Source: Viola odorata
Lineage: Eukaryota > Streptophyta > Magnoliopsida > Malpighiales > Violaceae
Direction of reading: 5' to 3'
Assembly (NCBI GenBank): GCA_963691705.1
Contig: OY829542.1
Coordinates: forward strand, 21,128,579-21,192,578
DNA length: 64,000 bases
Shown: positions 49,538 to 61,063 of the stretch, one piece after another
Layout of the letters: each line of letters opens with the position of its first letter
Position numbering within the stretch: position 1 is the stretch's first letter
Notes under the pieces: generated by a model
The model's database searches: none
Told to the model about the DNA's origin: nothing
The model's input: the letters and a program-made list of their open reading frames with translations, nothing else
Position numbers and translations under genes: made by a program

Positions 49538-50963
49538 TGATGGGTGCCGAAACCGTAAAAAATAAATGTAATTACAACTTAGCACCAAATAACAAAATAA
49601 ATTGTAAATAGTGGTAAAAAGTTCAATCTTTAGGGAAAAGGGAAAGATTCAAGTTTTTCAATGACCAAATACTTTTAAAAGAAATAAGTAACAAAAATGG
49701 ATTTTTGGTTGAAAACTTGTTAATTGAAAATAATGAAAACAATTGCAAATTTATTTGAAGATGGGAATGAAGTTGATGTTAAACAAATATGTAAAAGATT
49801 CCCAGTAAAGACTACTCAAGGTCATGATTCACGAATATTGATCATTGATGTAAAGATATTCAAAACTGAATTTTGTAGGGAAACTATAGAAATCAGGTTC
49901 ACTTTGACTTCATATTCTCCTCCTATATCAAGTTTTTTAAAAAAATCACTCTATTAAGAACTCTAATCGCCTAGCAATCTCAAGGTTCACTTATAGGTTT
50001 TAACTAGTTGATTGATAAAAATAGGGAGAAACTTAACCCTAGGCCAAGAGAACTATCCACTCATCCCTTTAAGCCTAATTATTCTCTTTCTCTAGTCTTA
50101 AAAAGAAAAATCTATGCTGATTTCAATCTAGTTATTTGTTGTACCCTTCTAGAAATGTAGACCCAAAATTATTAGGAATAACTGCATTCATACACGTTAA
50201 AAACCTAAATTGATCAGACTGACTTTAAATTAGAAAGAGAAGAAATACAAAAGACAGATTTTATTAAAACGATTAGATCTCACAATAATGGAATCATGAA
50301 CCTCAAATTTTTTAATAGGAATAAAGTATTTAGCTAGACATCGACTTAATAAAAGAAAATATAAAATTTAATTGCATAAATAAAAAAATTCTCGTTTTAA
50401 GGAAGAAGACGAGGAGAACAAGAGGAAAAGAACAATGTCTTGAACTCTCACTCCTAGAAACTAGAAAACGAAAGCTAAAGAAAAGATAATCTCTAAACTA
50501 AAACAAGGAAAGATTAAGTAGTCTTTCTTTCCTTATTTATCTAAAAATAAAATAATCCAAAAATAAATAGAAAATTGATTTGTTCTTATCCCTTGGGATA
50601 TTTTACAACTTTGAATTCCTTATGATAATATTCTTTAAAAAAGAGGCAGCTGGCGCGCTTTGCTTTCACCTTGCGGCCCAAGCCCATCTTGATGGCCTAC
50701 TAATTTTGTTGTCATCTCTCTTGGTCTGGTGCGAAGTACTCTTCCCTAGGCCTAGGGAAGAGACTTGGTTCTGAAAAATAAGCTCTTGACCACCACTGGT
50801 TCATTTAACTCTGTTTTCTGAGCTCTTTCGTTCATTTCTTTCTCTCTTAGTTCCTTTGACTAGTTTCTGCAAAAAAGAAAAAAATATGCCCAAATTAGCA
50901 ATATCATCATCTCAAAGATAGTTAAAATAGATGATGAATATATACGAAATAAACATTCAATCA
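49538..50963 (+). mobile_element. Solo LTR (1.43 kb) inside the copia remnant
   Basis: Begins TGATGGGTGCCG and ends CATTCAATCA, so TG...CA. It splits the copia pol end exactly between TKGL and the following NKFEMFR. The flanking 5 bases are GGTTG and GGTTA, a near-perfect 5-bp duplication. No coding domain is found inside, consistent with a lone LTR left by recombination. The parent family is unknown. Confidence 0.65.
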
Positions 50964-51030
50964 GGTTATTTACAACAAGTTTGAGATGTTTCGTTAACAA
51001 CTTAATATGGGAGTTGGAGTTGAAGGGGAG
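50964..51030 (+). pseudogene. End of copia pol and polypurine tract
   Basis: Reads NKFEMFR, a stop, QLNMGVGVEGEC and stop, the classic copia pol end. The purine run GAAGGGGAG (51022-51030) directly precedes the LTR and serves as polypurine tract. Confidence 0.85.
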
Positions 51031-51352
51031 TGTTAAAATACACCACTAGGGACTTAAAACCAGACTTGAGTATTGACTTAGGATACAAACCTAAGGTTTG
51101 ACCTAAAGTCCTAACCTAATGTTTGGTTTTGTAAATACATAAATATTTGCACAGTTTGTTTTCTAGGTAGCGTTAGTTTTTTTTAGTGTGATGTTACTTC
51201 GTGGTTATATGTTAAAGATTTTCTAACTAAATGGTCGTAGATATTCTCTTATAAGCTTATAAAATGCATGTCAATCGAAACTCTCTCGTTTTAATTAAAT
51301 CTCTATGTGATCTCCTCAGTACTATTGCTCCTCCGCATCATGTGTTCAACAA
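51031..51352 (+). repeat. 3' LTR of the copia remnant (322 bp)
   Basis: Starts TGTTAAAATACACC directly after the polypurine tract and ends GTGTTCAACA, giving the TGTT...AACA terminal inverted pair. A TATAA-like region is near 51250. No matching 5' LTR is seen in the window. Confidence 0.8.
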
Positions 51353-51364
51353 CCTATGACTAGT
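51349..51364 (+). repeat. Left target-site duplication of the LINE
   Basis: AACAACCTATGACTAG; the identical 16-mer is at 58299-58314 after the LINE's poly(A), though its first two A may belong to the tail. Confidence 0.92.
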
Positions 51365-51875
51365 GGGCTTACAAAAGCAACATGTATATTTGAAGTGAAA
51401 TTTTTAAAAAGCTCTCAACTTTCTTATCGAGTTTATGATCTCGATCTATCAGCCTGGGTGGCAGAGGTCTTCCTCATCAAATCAGTGGCTTCAAGTAAGT
51501 CTTCTCGCTTTATTTAATTGAATTTTAATTTTTGGTTCTAAATCTCTGATCCTTTCATCCTTTGATTTAACTTAGATTCCTATTTCAATTTTAAATCGCA
51601 ACTATTATCCTCTACTGCACTTTGATTTCTACCATCCCTTTTTATCCGTTAATTGGAATTTGAATTTTATTGAGTCCTTCTTAAACTAATCTACCGAGAA
51701 GCCTAACCATATCTGATGACTTTAGATTTTTTTAAACGTACAAAACAGTGCTACTACATATCTTATTCACATAATCTACCTCCAAACCTCTCCTTTTTTC
51801 TATCTCTCTGTCAAATGTTCACTCGCTTCTTCCTTAAGAGAATGGGAAACTATTTAGGATTACCTACGGTGAAGG

Positions 51876-52898
51876 GTGGTAGAGTCGAGATCATCGGACC
51901 CTGAGTTAATTAATGGCTCTAAGTCACGAAGGGGGACAGTAGGGCTCGAACAGGGGCGGGGTGGAGAGGCCCTAGTGGGTGAGATAGTGGGCAGGATGAC
52001 AAAAATAATTTTGGAGAGCAATTTAGTGGAGGAAATGCAGGGAAATGGATCAGATGTAATTAAATTGGAAGCAGCTTTCTTCCAATTTGTTACAGCATAT
52101 TCCAAAAAAATTAAAAGTGAAGGGGGAGAGGATGTGGACGTGGCTGATTGGAACCGTGGGCATGGGCAGCGCACGATGACTGAAAATGCGGAGCAGGTCG
52201 GAGAGGACGTGGACGTGGCTGATTGGAAACGTGGGCATGGGTTGCGCACTTTGACGAAGTATGCGGAGCAGGCCGGTGATGGGATAAGACGAGGTGGGCT
52301 GAAGCCCAATTCGAGAGCTGTAGGCGAGGGGCTGAACTATAGGCTGAAGCCCAATTTGGGAGCTGTAGCAGCAGGCCCGGATAATGGAGACACGCTGGGC
52401 TTGGTTGAAAAGGGTCATGGGTTGGGCTGGGAAATGAAAGGTAGCGGGCTGGGTTTGGATGAAAATGAATTGGGGCTGGGCTGGGCTGGAAATAATAATG
52501 GGCTTAATTCAGGACCCATGAGAGGGGCAGATTTGAGCGACGGAGCGGAAGAGGATCCAGAGGAAGACCCGGAATTTCTTCGTCTTCTGTCTTCAGTCCC
52601 TTCAGACTCCTAGGGCTCCCTCAATGCTGCAGATATCTTCCAGGGGGCACAGAGGCATGAGGAAATAACTTCAGGTCGGGCCGGTAAAAGAAAACGTCGT
52701 GGGGCAAAACTAATTCGCACAGCCCGGAAAAAGGTGCGACGTCCCGCGGACCATTTTGAGCAAGGTGATGAAGCTGACAGGGATATGCCTCTCTGTAGTT
52801 TCTTGCTGAAGAGAGTCTTGGGAGATCGGGAGGAGGAAAATTTTGGGGATCCACCATTCGCTTTGCCCAAGAAGCAACATGCATTGGGATGGGGATGA
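51876..52898 (+). pseudogene. LINE ORF1 region, N-terminal domain not found
   Basis: An open frame from about 51876 to a TAG at 52611-52613 continues in frame to TGA at 52896-52898, 45 bp before ORF2. It has a 75-bp (25-residue) tandem duplication at 52128-52277 (unit starts EDVDVADW), Gly-Leu-rich sequence, and a basic tail (GKRKRRGAKLIRTARKKVRR). Plant LINE ORF1 usually starts with a DUF4283 domain and a CCHC knuckle; I see neither, so the 5' part is deleted or too diverged. No ATG start is obvious. Confidence 0.6.
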
Positions 52899-52943
52899 AC
52901 TTACTAGACAGGCGGCGGTTGCGGAGCAACCCCGCCCAGAGCC

Positions 52944-55343
52944 ATGAGTCTCCTATTCTAGAACTGCCGTGGGCTTGGGAACCCTCAGGCGAGTGCTAAC
53001 TTTTCGAAGCTAATAGGATTAGAGCTCTCAACCTTAATTTTCCTGTCTGAAACAAAATTGTACGCGCACGAATTTCAAAAGTTTAATAATAAATGGTCTT
53101 TTCCTTATGTTCTTGTCGTTGACTGTGAGGGTGACACTAGAAGAGGAGGTCTGGTCTTACTGTGTAGAAATGATATTTTCGTTAATGTCTTGCGGAGTGA
53201 TGCTCACTGTATTGATATTGAACTTCTGAATGGTCTGTCAAACGGCCCCCCTTGGAGATTTACTGGCATCTATGGTTGGCCATCTAGGGCGGATAAACAC
53301 AAGACATGGGACATGATTAGGAATATAAGAGATATGAGCCCTCTCCCATGGCTTTGTGTTGGGGACTTTAATGAAGTCATGTGGGGACATGAGAAAATTG
53401 GGGGGTCAGCAAGACAATTCAATGATATGGATGAATTTAGGTGCGCCCTAGACCACTGTGATCTTATAGACCTTGGTTTTTCAGGGCCAAAATTTACCTG
53501 GTGTAACAACCAAAGGGGAAACGGCACTATCTTGGAGAGACTAGATAGAGGGACGACGAATGAGAAGTGGATGAGTTGTTTCCCCGATGCCACGGTTAAA
53601 CACCTCCCCCGCTTCGGATCTGACCATTGCCCTATCCTGATTCAGCTGACCCCTAGGGTTGATAGATCATCGAGAGGGAAAGTGTTTCATTTCGAGGCTG
53701 CCTGGCTCAGGGATGAGTCATGTTTTGACTTTGTTAAAAGGTTGTGGAATGGGGGAGAAATTTAGGCAAATGGGGACTCTCTGGATAACAGATTAGTTCG
53801 CTGCGGGGTAGAGTTGTCTCGCTGGAGTAAGGAGGTTTTTGGTAATGTGCACAGATCTATTGTCCAGAAAAGAGAGCTTTTGGGATAGCTCCAGATGCAA
53901 CCAAGCTCAGACTCCACCCTCGATGAGATTGAGAAAGTTGGAAAAGCAGTTGAGGAGCTCATTCATCGAGATGAGGTGATGTGGAAACAACGGTCAAGAG
54001 TCCTATGGCTCGAGGAGGGCGATAGGAACACAAAATTCTTCCATGCCCGAGCTTCGCAACGTAAGAAGAAGAATACAATTGAGAAAATCCAAGACGAGTC
54101 GGGTCGGTGGAGGGAGTCTCGTGAGGAAGTAGAGGAGATAGTTCTAGATTATTATAAGACCCTATTCTCTTCTAGTGGAAGCGACCTATCCACAAATGTC
54201 CTCCATTCCATTAACCCTCGTGTGTCCCACTCCATGAATCTTAATCTTGATCGGATTTTCACTAAAGATGAAGTTTTTAAAGCTCTTAAATAGATGCATC
54301 CCACGAAGGCCCCCGGGCCTGACAGAATGCCTCCTTTGTTTTTTCAAAAATTTTGGTCTTTTTTAGAAAATCCTGTTTGCAATGCTGTCCTTGGAATCCT
54401 GAATAATGGGGAAGACCCTGCCTACCTCAACCATACCTTTATCACCCTCATTCCTAAAATAGCCAACCCCTCAAATTGCTCCCAGTTTCTCCCGATTAGC
54501 TTGTGCAATGTAGTCTTCAAGCTGATAACCAAAGTTCTTGCAAATCGCCTGAAACAAATTCTGCCTAGCATAGTATCAGAGAACCAAAACGCCTTTGTTC
54601 CTGGCAGACTCATAACCGACAACGCTCTGATAGCCCAAGAGATCTTCCATGGGATGAACTCAAAATGCTCGGGTCCAAGATGGATGAGCGTCAAGCTAGA
54701 TATGAGTAAGGCCTATGACAGAGTGGAGTGGAACTTCTTGGAGGCAATCATGACCTGCATGGGCTTCTCACCTAGATGGACATCCTTGGTGATGCGATGT
54801 ATCTCAACGGTCTCCTACGCCATCCTCCTTAATGGGGCCCCGGGTCCTACGTTCTATCCAGAAAGGGGCCTCAGGCAGGGAGACCCGTTGTCCCCTTATC
54901 TCTTTGTGTTGTGTGCTGAGGGCCTTTCAGCGATGCTCCAGAATGCAGCCGCGACCAACAGGATACATGGATACAAGGTATGCCCGGGAAGCCCACCGGT
55001 CAGTCATTTGTTCTATGCGGATGACAGTCTCATTTTGGTGAAAGCAGAGGAGGAAGAGGCCACAATCATTAGCTCCATTTTGAAGGACTACGAAAAAGCT
55101 TCTGGCTAGAAAGTAAATTTAGCAAAATCAGAAGTGTGCTTCAGCAAGAACGTAGGCCACGACGCTAAAATACGGGTAAAAGAAAGACTAGCAATGGTGG
55201 AGACGGAATCCCATGCCAGGTACTTGGGACTTCCAGTGTCTTTTGGCCGATCGAAGAAAGAGATGTTCGCTCCGATCCGTGACAGGATCTGCAAGAGGCT
55301 AGGAGGGTGGAAAGAGAAAAAGCTATCCCAGGTAGGGAGAGAT
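52944..55343 (+). pseudogene. LINE ORF2, 5' part: endonuclease and reverse transcriptase
   Basis: ATG at 52944 opens with the apurinic endonuclease start (NCRGLGNPQA after a stop). Later motifs are GDFNEVMW, LDRGTTNEKW and GSDHCPI. RT motifs follow: KAPGPDRMPPLFFQKFW, LIPKIANPSNCSQFLPISL, VKLDMSKAYDRVEW, RGLRQGDPLSPYLF and the catalytic FYADDS. Five in-frame stops, all TAG, are at 52959, 53763, 53886, 54291 and 55107; otherwise the frame is continuous. Each stop can come from a single G:C to A:T change. The frame is then cut by the solo LTR at 55344. Confidence 0.92.
55339..55343 (+). repeat. 5-bp target duplication of solo LTR (left)
   Basis: GAGAT directly before the TG of the solo LTR; the same GAGAT is at 56567-56571. 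With one copy removed the LINE frame is continuous across the site. Confidence 0.9.
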
Positions 55344-55530
55344 TGATAAATGGCCTAGAGGGGGGTGAATAGGCAAATAAAAATTCTAACACAAAGTGTA
55401 AGGATTATGAGTGCGGAAAATAGAATGTAAAAACACAAGGATATATAGTGGTTCCAATTCCTCAATGAATTGTACTCCACTACCTAAGAGCCTCACCCTT
55501 AGGATTTTGAACAACGAACACTTCGTTATT

Positions 55531-55740
55531 ACCTTGAGTTTTTACGGGTTCAACTCAAACCTTACACCTTGGTTTTTCCGGGCTCAACCAATAAACCTTT
55601 CACCTTGGTTTTTGCGGGCTCAACTAATAAACTTTACACTTTGGTTTTCACGGGTTCACCAACAACCTTACACTTGGTTTTTGCGGGCTCAACCAACAAA
55701 CCTTACAATGTGATTTTTCCGGGCTCAATCACAACCTATC
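55531..55740 (+). repeat. Six-copy 35-37-bp tandem repeat in the solo LTR
   Basis: Units of the type CCTTGGTTTTTGCGGGCTCA followed by an A-rich half start near 55532, 55567, 55603, 55638, 55671 and 55708. The GGTTTTT-CGGGCTCAAC core is conserved while the spacing varies by 1-3 bases. Confidence 0.9.
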
Positions 55741-56166
55741 ACAATCAAGATAACTTGACAAGAGAAAATGTGAAATGGCAACACAAATTGGTGTACAAAT
55801 AAACTATGTATGATTCAATAATCAACACCAATAAATGAACAAGAATACCTCAAAAGAAATCTTAAAATTTACTTGAAATATAGACGCAAGAATGAGTGAA
55901 ATCCGTTAAGAGAAGCTTGCGTTATTGAAGTTTGAATTTGTAAGCTTTTGCAAAAATCCAGATTTTTGGCTTTGAAAATGGATGAGAGCTTTCTAAATCT
56001 TTCTTGTGTTAATGTTGTATTCTAGTTAAGTTCTAACTCATCTAAGATCAGTATTTATAGCTTAGAGTGAGTGGAAGTTCAGACAAGAAAGTATGGAGCC
56101 AAAAGTAACCATTTTTAGTGGACAAAAGAGCTGTTTGAAAAACTAGCCGTTATGGCTCAGAGGAGT

Positions 56167-56255
56167 AAAACGCTATGGCGTTTTGACCAAAACGCTATGG
56201 CGTTTTGCCTCTGGAAATTTGCCAACTTTCCAGTGGCAAAACGCTATGGCGTTTT
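56167..56255 (+). repeat. Three copies of an 18-bp palindrome in the solo LTR
   Basis: AAAACGCTATGGCGTTTT occurs exactly at 56167-56184, 56189-56206 and 56238-56255. The arms AAAACGC / GCGTTTT enclose a 4-nt loop. Confidence 0.95.
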
Positions 56256-56566
56256 GAAAAACAGATTTGTATACTCTTTACGAAAACTCGAATAACTTTC
56301 GACTGAAAAATCGTTTTTGCGTAAAACTTTTTGCCACATTTTCTTGAGGTATAATTGAACATAAATCAAGTGTAGAATTGAATCATACTTACATATTTAA
56401 CGTCCTAAAGTACACTTGATCTTGAGCTTGCGAATAATAGATTTGTTGCCTCTTTTGTTTGTTCGTCGCAAACTACACACACTTTAACTTCAAATTGCAT
56501 TAGTATAGTAATTAATTTGTGTGTCTAAAATCATCAAAACAAGAGTAAGTTGCCCTTGGGCTAACA

Positions 56567-58268
56567 GAGATGTGCTAATTAAATCAGTCATCCAGTCCAT
56601 CACGACGTATATGATGAGTTGTTTTGAGATCCCAATCTCCATCTGCGAGGACATAGAAAAGGCAACAAGAAGATTCTGGTGGGGGGTAACTCTGAGGAGC
56701 GTAAGATGCATTGGGTGTCCTGGGAAAAGCTTTGCCGGTCGAAGGATGTGGGAGGATTGGGATTCCGGAAGGTTAGAGAATTTAATCTTGCGTTTTTAGC
56801 CAAACAAGGGTGACGGCTACACAAAAATCCAAACTCTTTGCTCTCCCAGATCTGGAAAGCGCGATACTTTCCCCACGCGGACTTTCTAGAGGCAGGAATG
56901 GGCTCCCGTCCTAGTTACGTGTGGCGTAGCACTCTGGCAAGAAGACCAGCTCTCCTTAAAGGATGCTTCTAGAGGGTAGGGAATGGTGAACGGATACGGA
57001 TCTGGAAAGTCCCATGGCTTCCGACAACAACGACTGGGATGATCACAGCACCGGTCACGGGCCTCGATGAGGAGGCTAAAGTGGCTGAGCTTATTGATAG
57101 GGATCGGAGGTGCTAAAAGACAGACCTTGTGGAACAGCTTTTTCTACCACAGGAAATATCAGCAATATTAAGTCTGCCGCTTAGTTGGAGTGAGGCGAAT
57201 GATACTCTTGTGTGGAAAGGTACTACAAATGGGAAGTTTTCAGTTCGTAGTGGATACCACTGTCTTACATCGGTTCCTGCGCAGGAGTGCCCAGAGTCCA
57301 GTAGAGGTTGGTGGAAATTCTTGTGGGGACTTTCTATCCCCCCAAAGTTCAAAAACTTCATATGGAGGATGGGAAGTAACTCTCTCCCAACCAGGGTGAA
57401 TCTAGCTAGGAGGGGTGTATCGGTGGACCCCGTGTGCCCCTGCTGCAACGAGGAGGTGGAATCGACTCCGCATCTGCTGCTGTCTTGCCCGTTTGCTAGG
57501 GAAGTGTGGGGAAAGTTTGCTTTCTGGGATAGGGTTTCAGGGCTGCAAGGAGATGGTTGGGTGGATTGGCTAGCAGGGCTACGGACGTCTCTGGATGTCT
57601 CGGATATAGAGAAGCTCATCTCCATCCTTTGGTCCCTATGGACATCGAGGAATAACAGGATCTTCCGCCAGTGCGATGAATCAACCCAAGAGGTGGTTAT
57701 TCGGGGTGGAAAATTACTGTCTAATTTCATGGAGGCATGGTGTCAGCAACACAGGCCCGCTGCCCCGCCCCCCCAACCTGTCAACCCGAGATGGATGCCT
57801 CCTCCTACAGGGGTGGTAAAGGTGAACACGGATGCAGCGGTAGGGACTACGGGCATTGGCTTGGGATTTATAGCCCGGGATGCAAAGGGTGAAATAGTGT
57901 TCTCAGGAGCAATCTACCTTCCGCATGGAGCTGAGGCGTGAACAGCAGAGGCTCTAGCGCTGAGAGATGCAGTAACACAGGCTCGCCAATGGGGATACGA
58001 CAAGATTATAGTTGAGTCTGACTGCTTGCAGAACGTCCTCGCCCTGACCAATGGAGACTTCCCACTAAACTACTCGGGATTGGTGCTGGAAGAGGTGGCA
58101 CGCCTAGCTTCTACTTTTCATAGTTGCTCCTTTTCGCATACAGGACGGTCCACGAATATCCCAGCACATGAGTTAGGCCAATTGGCTTTGATTTCCGGTT
58201 TAGGAAATGTATGGATAGGGGAATGCCCCGAGGTGATCGCACCTTTCGTACTTGCAGATTTGAATTAA
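56567..58268 (+). pseudogene. LINE ORF2, 3' part: RVT zinc region and RNase H
   Basis: Resumes at RDVLIKSVIQSITTYMMSCF. A one-base loss in a G run at 56691-56696 shifts the frame. After it come stops TGA (56811), TAG (56970), TAA (57114) and TGA (57939). The zinc-binding RVT region has FIWRMGSNSLPTRVNL and CPCCNEEVESTPHLLLSCPF. A C-terminal RNase H domain (VNTDAAVGTTGIGLGFIARD, AEALALRDA) ends at TAA 58266-58268. A 20-bp 3' UTR precedes the poly(A). Confidence 0.9.
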
Positions 58269-58298
58269 TCCATTTATCTCTTCCTTTCAAAAAAAAAA

Positions 58299-58314
58299 AA
58301 CAACCTATGACTAG
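58299..58314 (+). repeat. Right target-site duplication of the LINE
   Basis: AACAACCTATGACTAG, identical to 51349-51364; the first two A overlap the poly(A). Confidence 0.9.
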
Positions 58315-61046
58315 AAGAAAATTTATAATTAAAATAAAAGAAAATATTTATATCGAAATATGGGTAAATATTCCATCCAAACATATATAAAAAATGATTT
58401 ATTTCCTTTCATCCAAATTAACACGTTAGTGGAAAATAGAGATGGAGACATTTTTTTATTATAAGAAATCAATCTATTTTCCCCTTCGTTCCCTCCTCCG
58501 TTATGTTTCCTCTCTTCTCCTTTCCTTTCCTTTCAATTAAACACAATGTAAATTGACATTTTTCAGCTTTTTATTTATCTTTTGATCTAGCTTTATTAAT
58601 GTTCCCCTGTGTTTTTTGGTAGATTAAGTTTAAATTCGAACTGAAAATAGATTATACTTGAGTAATTTAATGTTAGCCAATTTTGAGATTATTTATTAAG
58701 AGTATGAAATATAATTAACGAGAGAAGTAAATATAAATATAATTAATTAGATGAGTCGCAAAAAAAAATGTTTAAAAAATAGTAAAAAATTATCACATTA
58801 ATCTGTGTAAAAAAACTCTAAAGCTTAGTATGACAATCAAATTGTATGACAATCAAATTGAAGAGGAAAAGAAGAGGAAAATTTGCTAGGGAAACCTGTG
58901 GAATAGAATGAAATGGAAAATTGTATCGCAACTATTTTAAACACAACAAAAAAAGAAGAAAAATGATAAAACGATGAATGAATTTACTATTATGTTTTTT
59001 TTTTAATAAGCAGAGGATTTATTAAAGAAAGGTCATTACTATTATGTTCATTGATAAAAATTTAAATATACACTTCATAAGGTTAAAATATGAACAGATG
59101 ATGATTGTAGTTTAACTTGGTTTCTCTTTTTAAAAAAAGATACCTTTTCCTCCCCCGTCAGTAAAGAAAAAGCAACTAATAATATCATAGCTCCACTTTT
59201 CTTTTTCATTTTCTTTTTTATAAAAAAATATTATTTAAATAATCCTAAAATAATTATCAATGAATACCGGTTGTGATTGAGCGGTAAAAAACTTATCTAC
59301 TAGTAACCAAAACCTCGAATTTAAATATTAAAAACGAAAAAAATCATACTAGAAGAGTTATTATCTTTTAGCGGTTCACAATTTTCAAACGAAATTAGTC
59401 TCAATTGATAGAAAGGAAACTAACGAAACAAAAACAAATAAATAAATAAAGAATCCATTAGTGAACCGAACGTTAAAACGCATATTATTATTGAAGTTGG
59501 ATTAATCATTTCACCATTAACTTTAAAGTTTTAAAGAATTTAGACAAATATAATTATTATATAAATAATAATTAGTGTTTGTTGACTCCACCAAAGACAA
59601 CTGGCTGCCTTCTCATCTCATTATGTCGTGGGCCATTTTTATTAATTACTCTATTTTTGAATTTGTTTTTAGAAAAGAAAAATAGTTCAAATGGAATTAG
59701 ATTCGATATTAATTGGACTGAAATTGATTCGAGTTAGTGTGTAACTGAACTCTGTAAACTTATAAACTATCGATTCATGTAGTTAGTATCAGTAGTTCGG
59801 TTCTTTAAATAAAAGGTCGTTGGTACAGTTTCTTGTATGTATGGTAAATACATATTGAAAATACTTTTTACTCTTCATGCCAATAAAAAAATACGGTGTT
59901 ATTAAATTATTATTCTCACGCAATTCTTTAAAAAAGATACTAAACTATAAATCTAATAAATGAAAAATTAGAAATACGAAGAACCATAAGTTTGAACCTA
60001 TAAATCAAGTCTAATAAAAAATGTTAATAAAACTATTTCGAATTTTTATGGTTTCTTGATCATCATATTGTGATGATTATTAGTATACAGAATGCGCCGG
60101 CTAATTGCATTATTATTGTTTTTCTTTTTTTCTATTAAGGTCATATGTGTAAGTGGGTCCACATGAGCCCGCCCACTTAATAAAATGGATCTTGTCCGGA
60201 TCCTTTTGAGTTTTGAGCATAAACAGAGCACTCCTCCTGTGGAAAGGTTGGTCAGCAATGGATTGATTTGGGGGAGCGTGCAGCATGTGAAATCATAATT
60301 TCCTAAATTACCATTAGTTAATTACTACTAATACTTTAATTTGTTTAATTAATAATTACTAATTTAATTATCCACTTTAGAATCAAATCATCCATCTTTT
60401 ATGGTCAAGTTGGAGATGGATTCACATGTAGAAGCATGGGCTTTTATGCTGATTAATCCCTTTCCTAAATAATTGAATTACACCTATGCAACAATGTTAA
60501 AATTATTGATAACATAATTAACAACAATAAAAAAAATCTTGCAATCAAACCAATGCATTTATGAAATTTCGTATTTGTAAATTTGATCCAATTAAACACT
60601 ACATAATTACCCCTTATAATAGTTTTTAAATAATTTACTATGAAAGATAAAATCGAGCTTCATGTGTCTAAATAATCTTACCTATATTACTTAATGAATA
60701 ATTTAGTTCCCCATATTCGTAAAAGAAATTCAATCAAATCACTGCGTTTATGAAATCTCATATTTCTTCATGTGTTTTTTTGTCACTAATACCTACATAA
60801 TTAATCATTTTAATGATTTTTATATAATCTCCTATAAATAGTGAGTGAAATTTTGTGCTTAAAATTGTCTGATTGGACTTATCTCTAAATTTTTTTTTCT
60901 TTTTTTTTGTCTCTAAAACTGTTATTTAATGACTAACTTCAATACAACACTAACATTGTGATACAGGAAAATTAAAAATCACAGTACATTGACACGACAC
61001 ACATACATATATATATTAATATTATAAAAATATCATTTATAATAAT
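58315..61046. other. AT-rich intergenic DNA
   Basis: No gene recognised. A 41-bp LINE-type insertion lies at 58995-59035. A modestly GC-richer patch at 60140-60260 has no convincing frame. Confidence 0.5.
58984..59046 (-). mobile_element. 41-bp LINE 3'-end insertion with target duplication
   Basis: TTACTATTATG at 58984-58994 recurs at 59036-59046. Between them, on the minus strand, is a short tail that contains AATAAATCCTCTGCTTATT and then poly(A). It looks like the extreme 3' end of a plant LINE, truncated after about 31 bp. Confidence 0.65.
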
Positions 61047-61063
61047 AAAAAGAAGCAAGTTTC
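61047..61063 (+). repeat. Left target duplication of truncated LINE
   Basis: AAAAAGAAGCAAGTTTC, repeated at 61776-61792 after the poly(A) of the truncated LINE; the leading A run overlaps the tail. Confidence 0.88.

Larger units (their letters stand above)
55344..56566 (+). mobile_element. Solo LTR (1.22 kb) inside the LINE
   Basis: Begins TGATAAATGGCCTAGAGG, ends CCTTGGGCTAACA, and has GAGAT on both sides: a textbook LTR outline. It contains no coding domain. It carries a six-copy tandem repeat (55531-55740) and three short palindromes (56167-56255). A size of about 1.2 kb would suit a Sire/Maximus-like copia, but that is a guess; a non-autonomous (TRIM/LARD) element is the alternative. Confidence 0.88.
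51365..58298 (+). mobile_element. L1-type LINE, full span, decayed
   Basis: Between the 16-bp duplications: a 5' leader, an ORF1 region, an ORF2 with endonuclease, RT, zinc-binding RVT region and C-terminal RNase H, and a poly(A) tail at 58289-58300. This is the plant L1 clade layout. The element is interrupted by a solo LTR at 55344-56566. The leader (51365-51875) has no recognised gene. Confidence 0.95.

Noticed and set aside
52611..55109. All six stops in LINE ORF1 and the first part of ORF2 are TAG, hinting at a reassigned or suppressed amber codon.
   Set aside because: The 3' part of the same ORF2 has TGA, TAA and a frameshift, and neighbouring host genes use the standard code. CAG or TGG decay by single transitions explains the TAGs.
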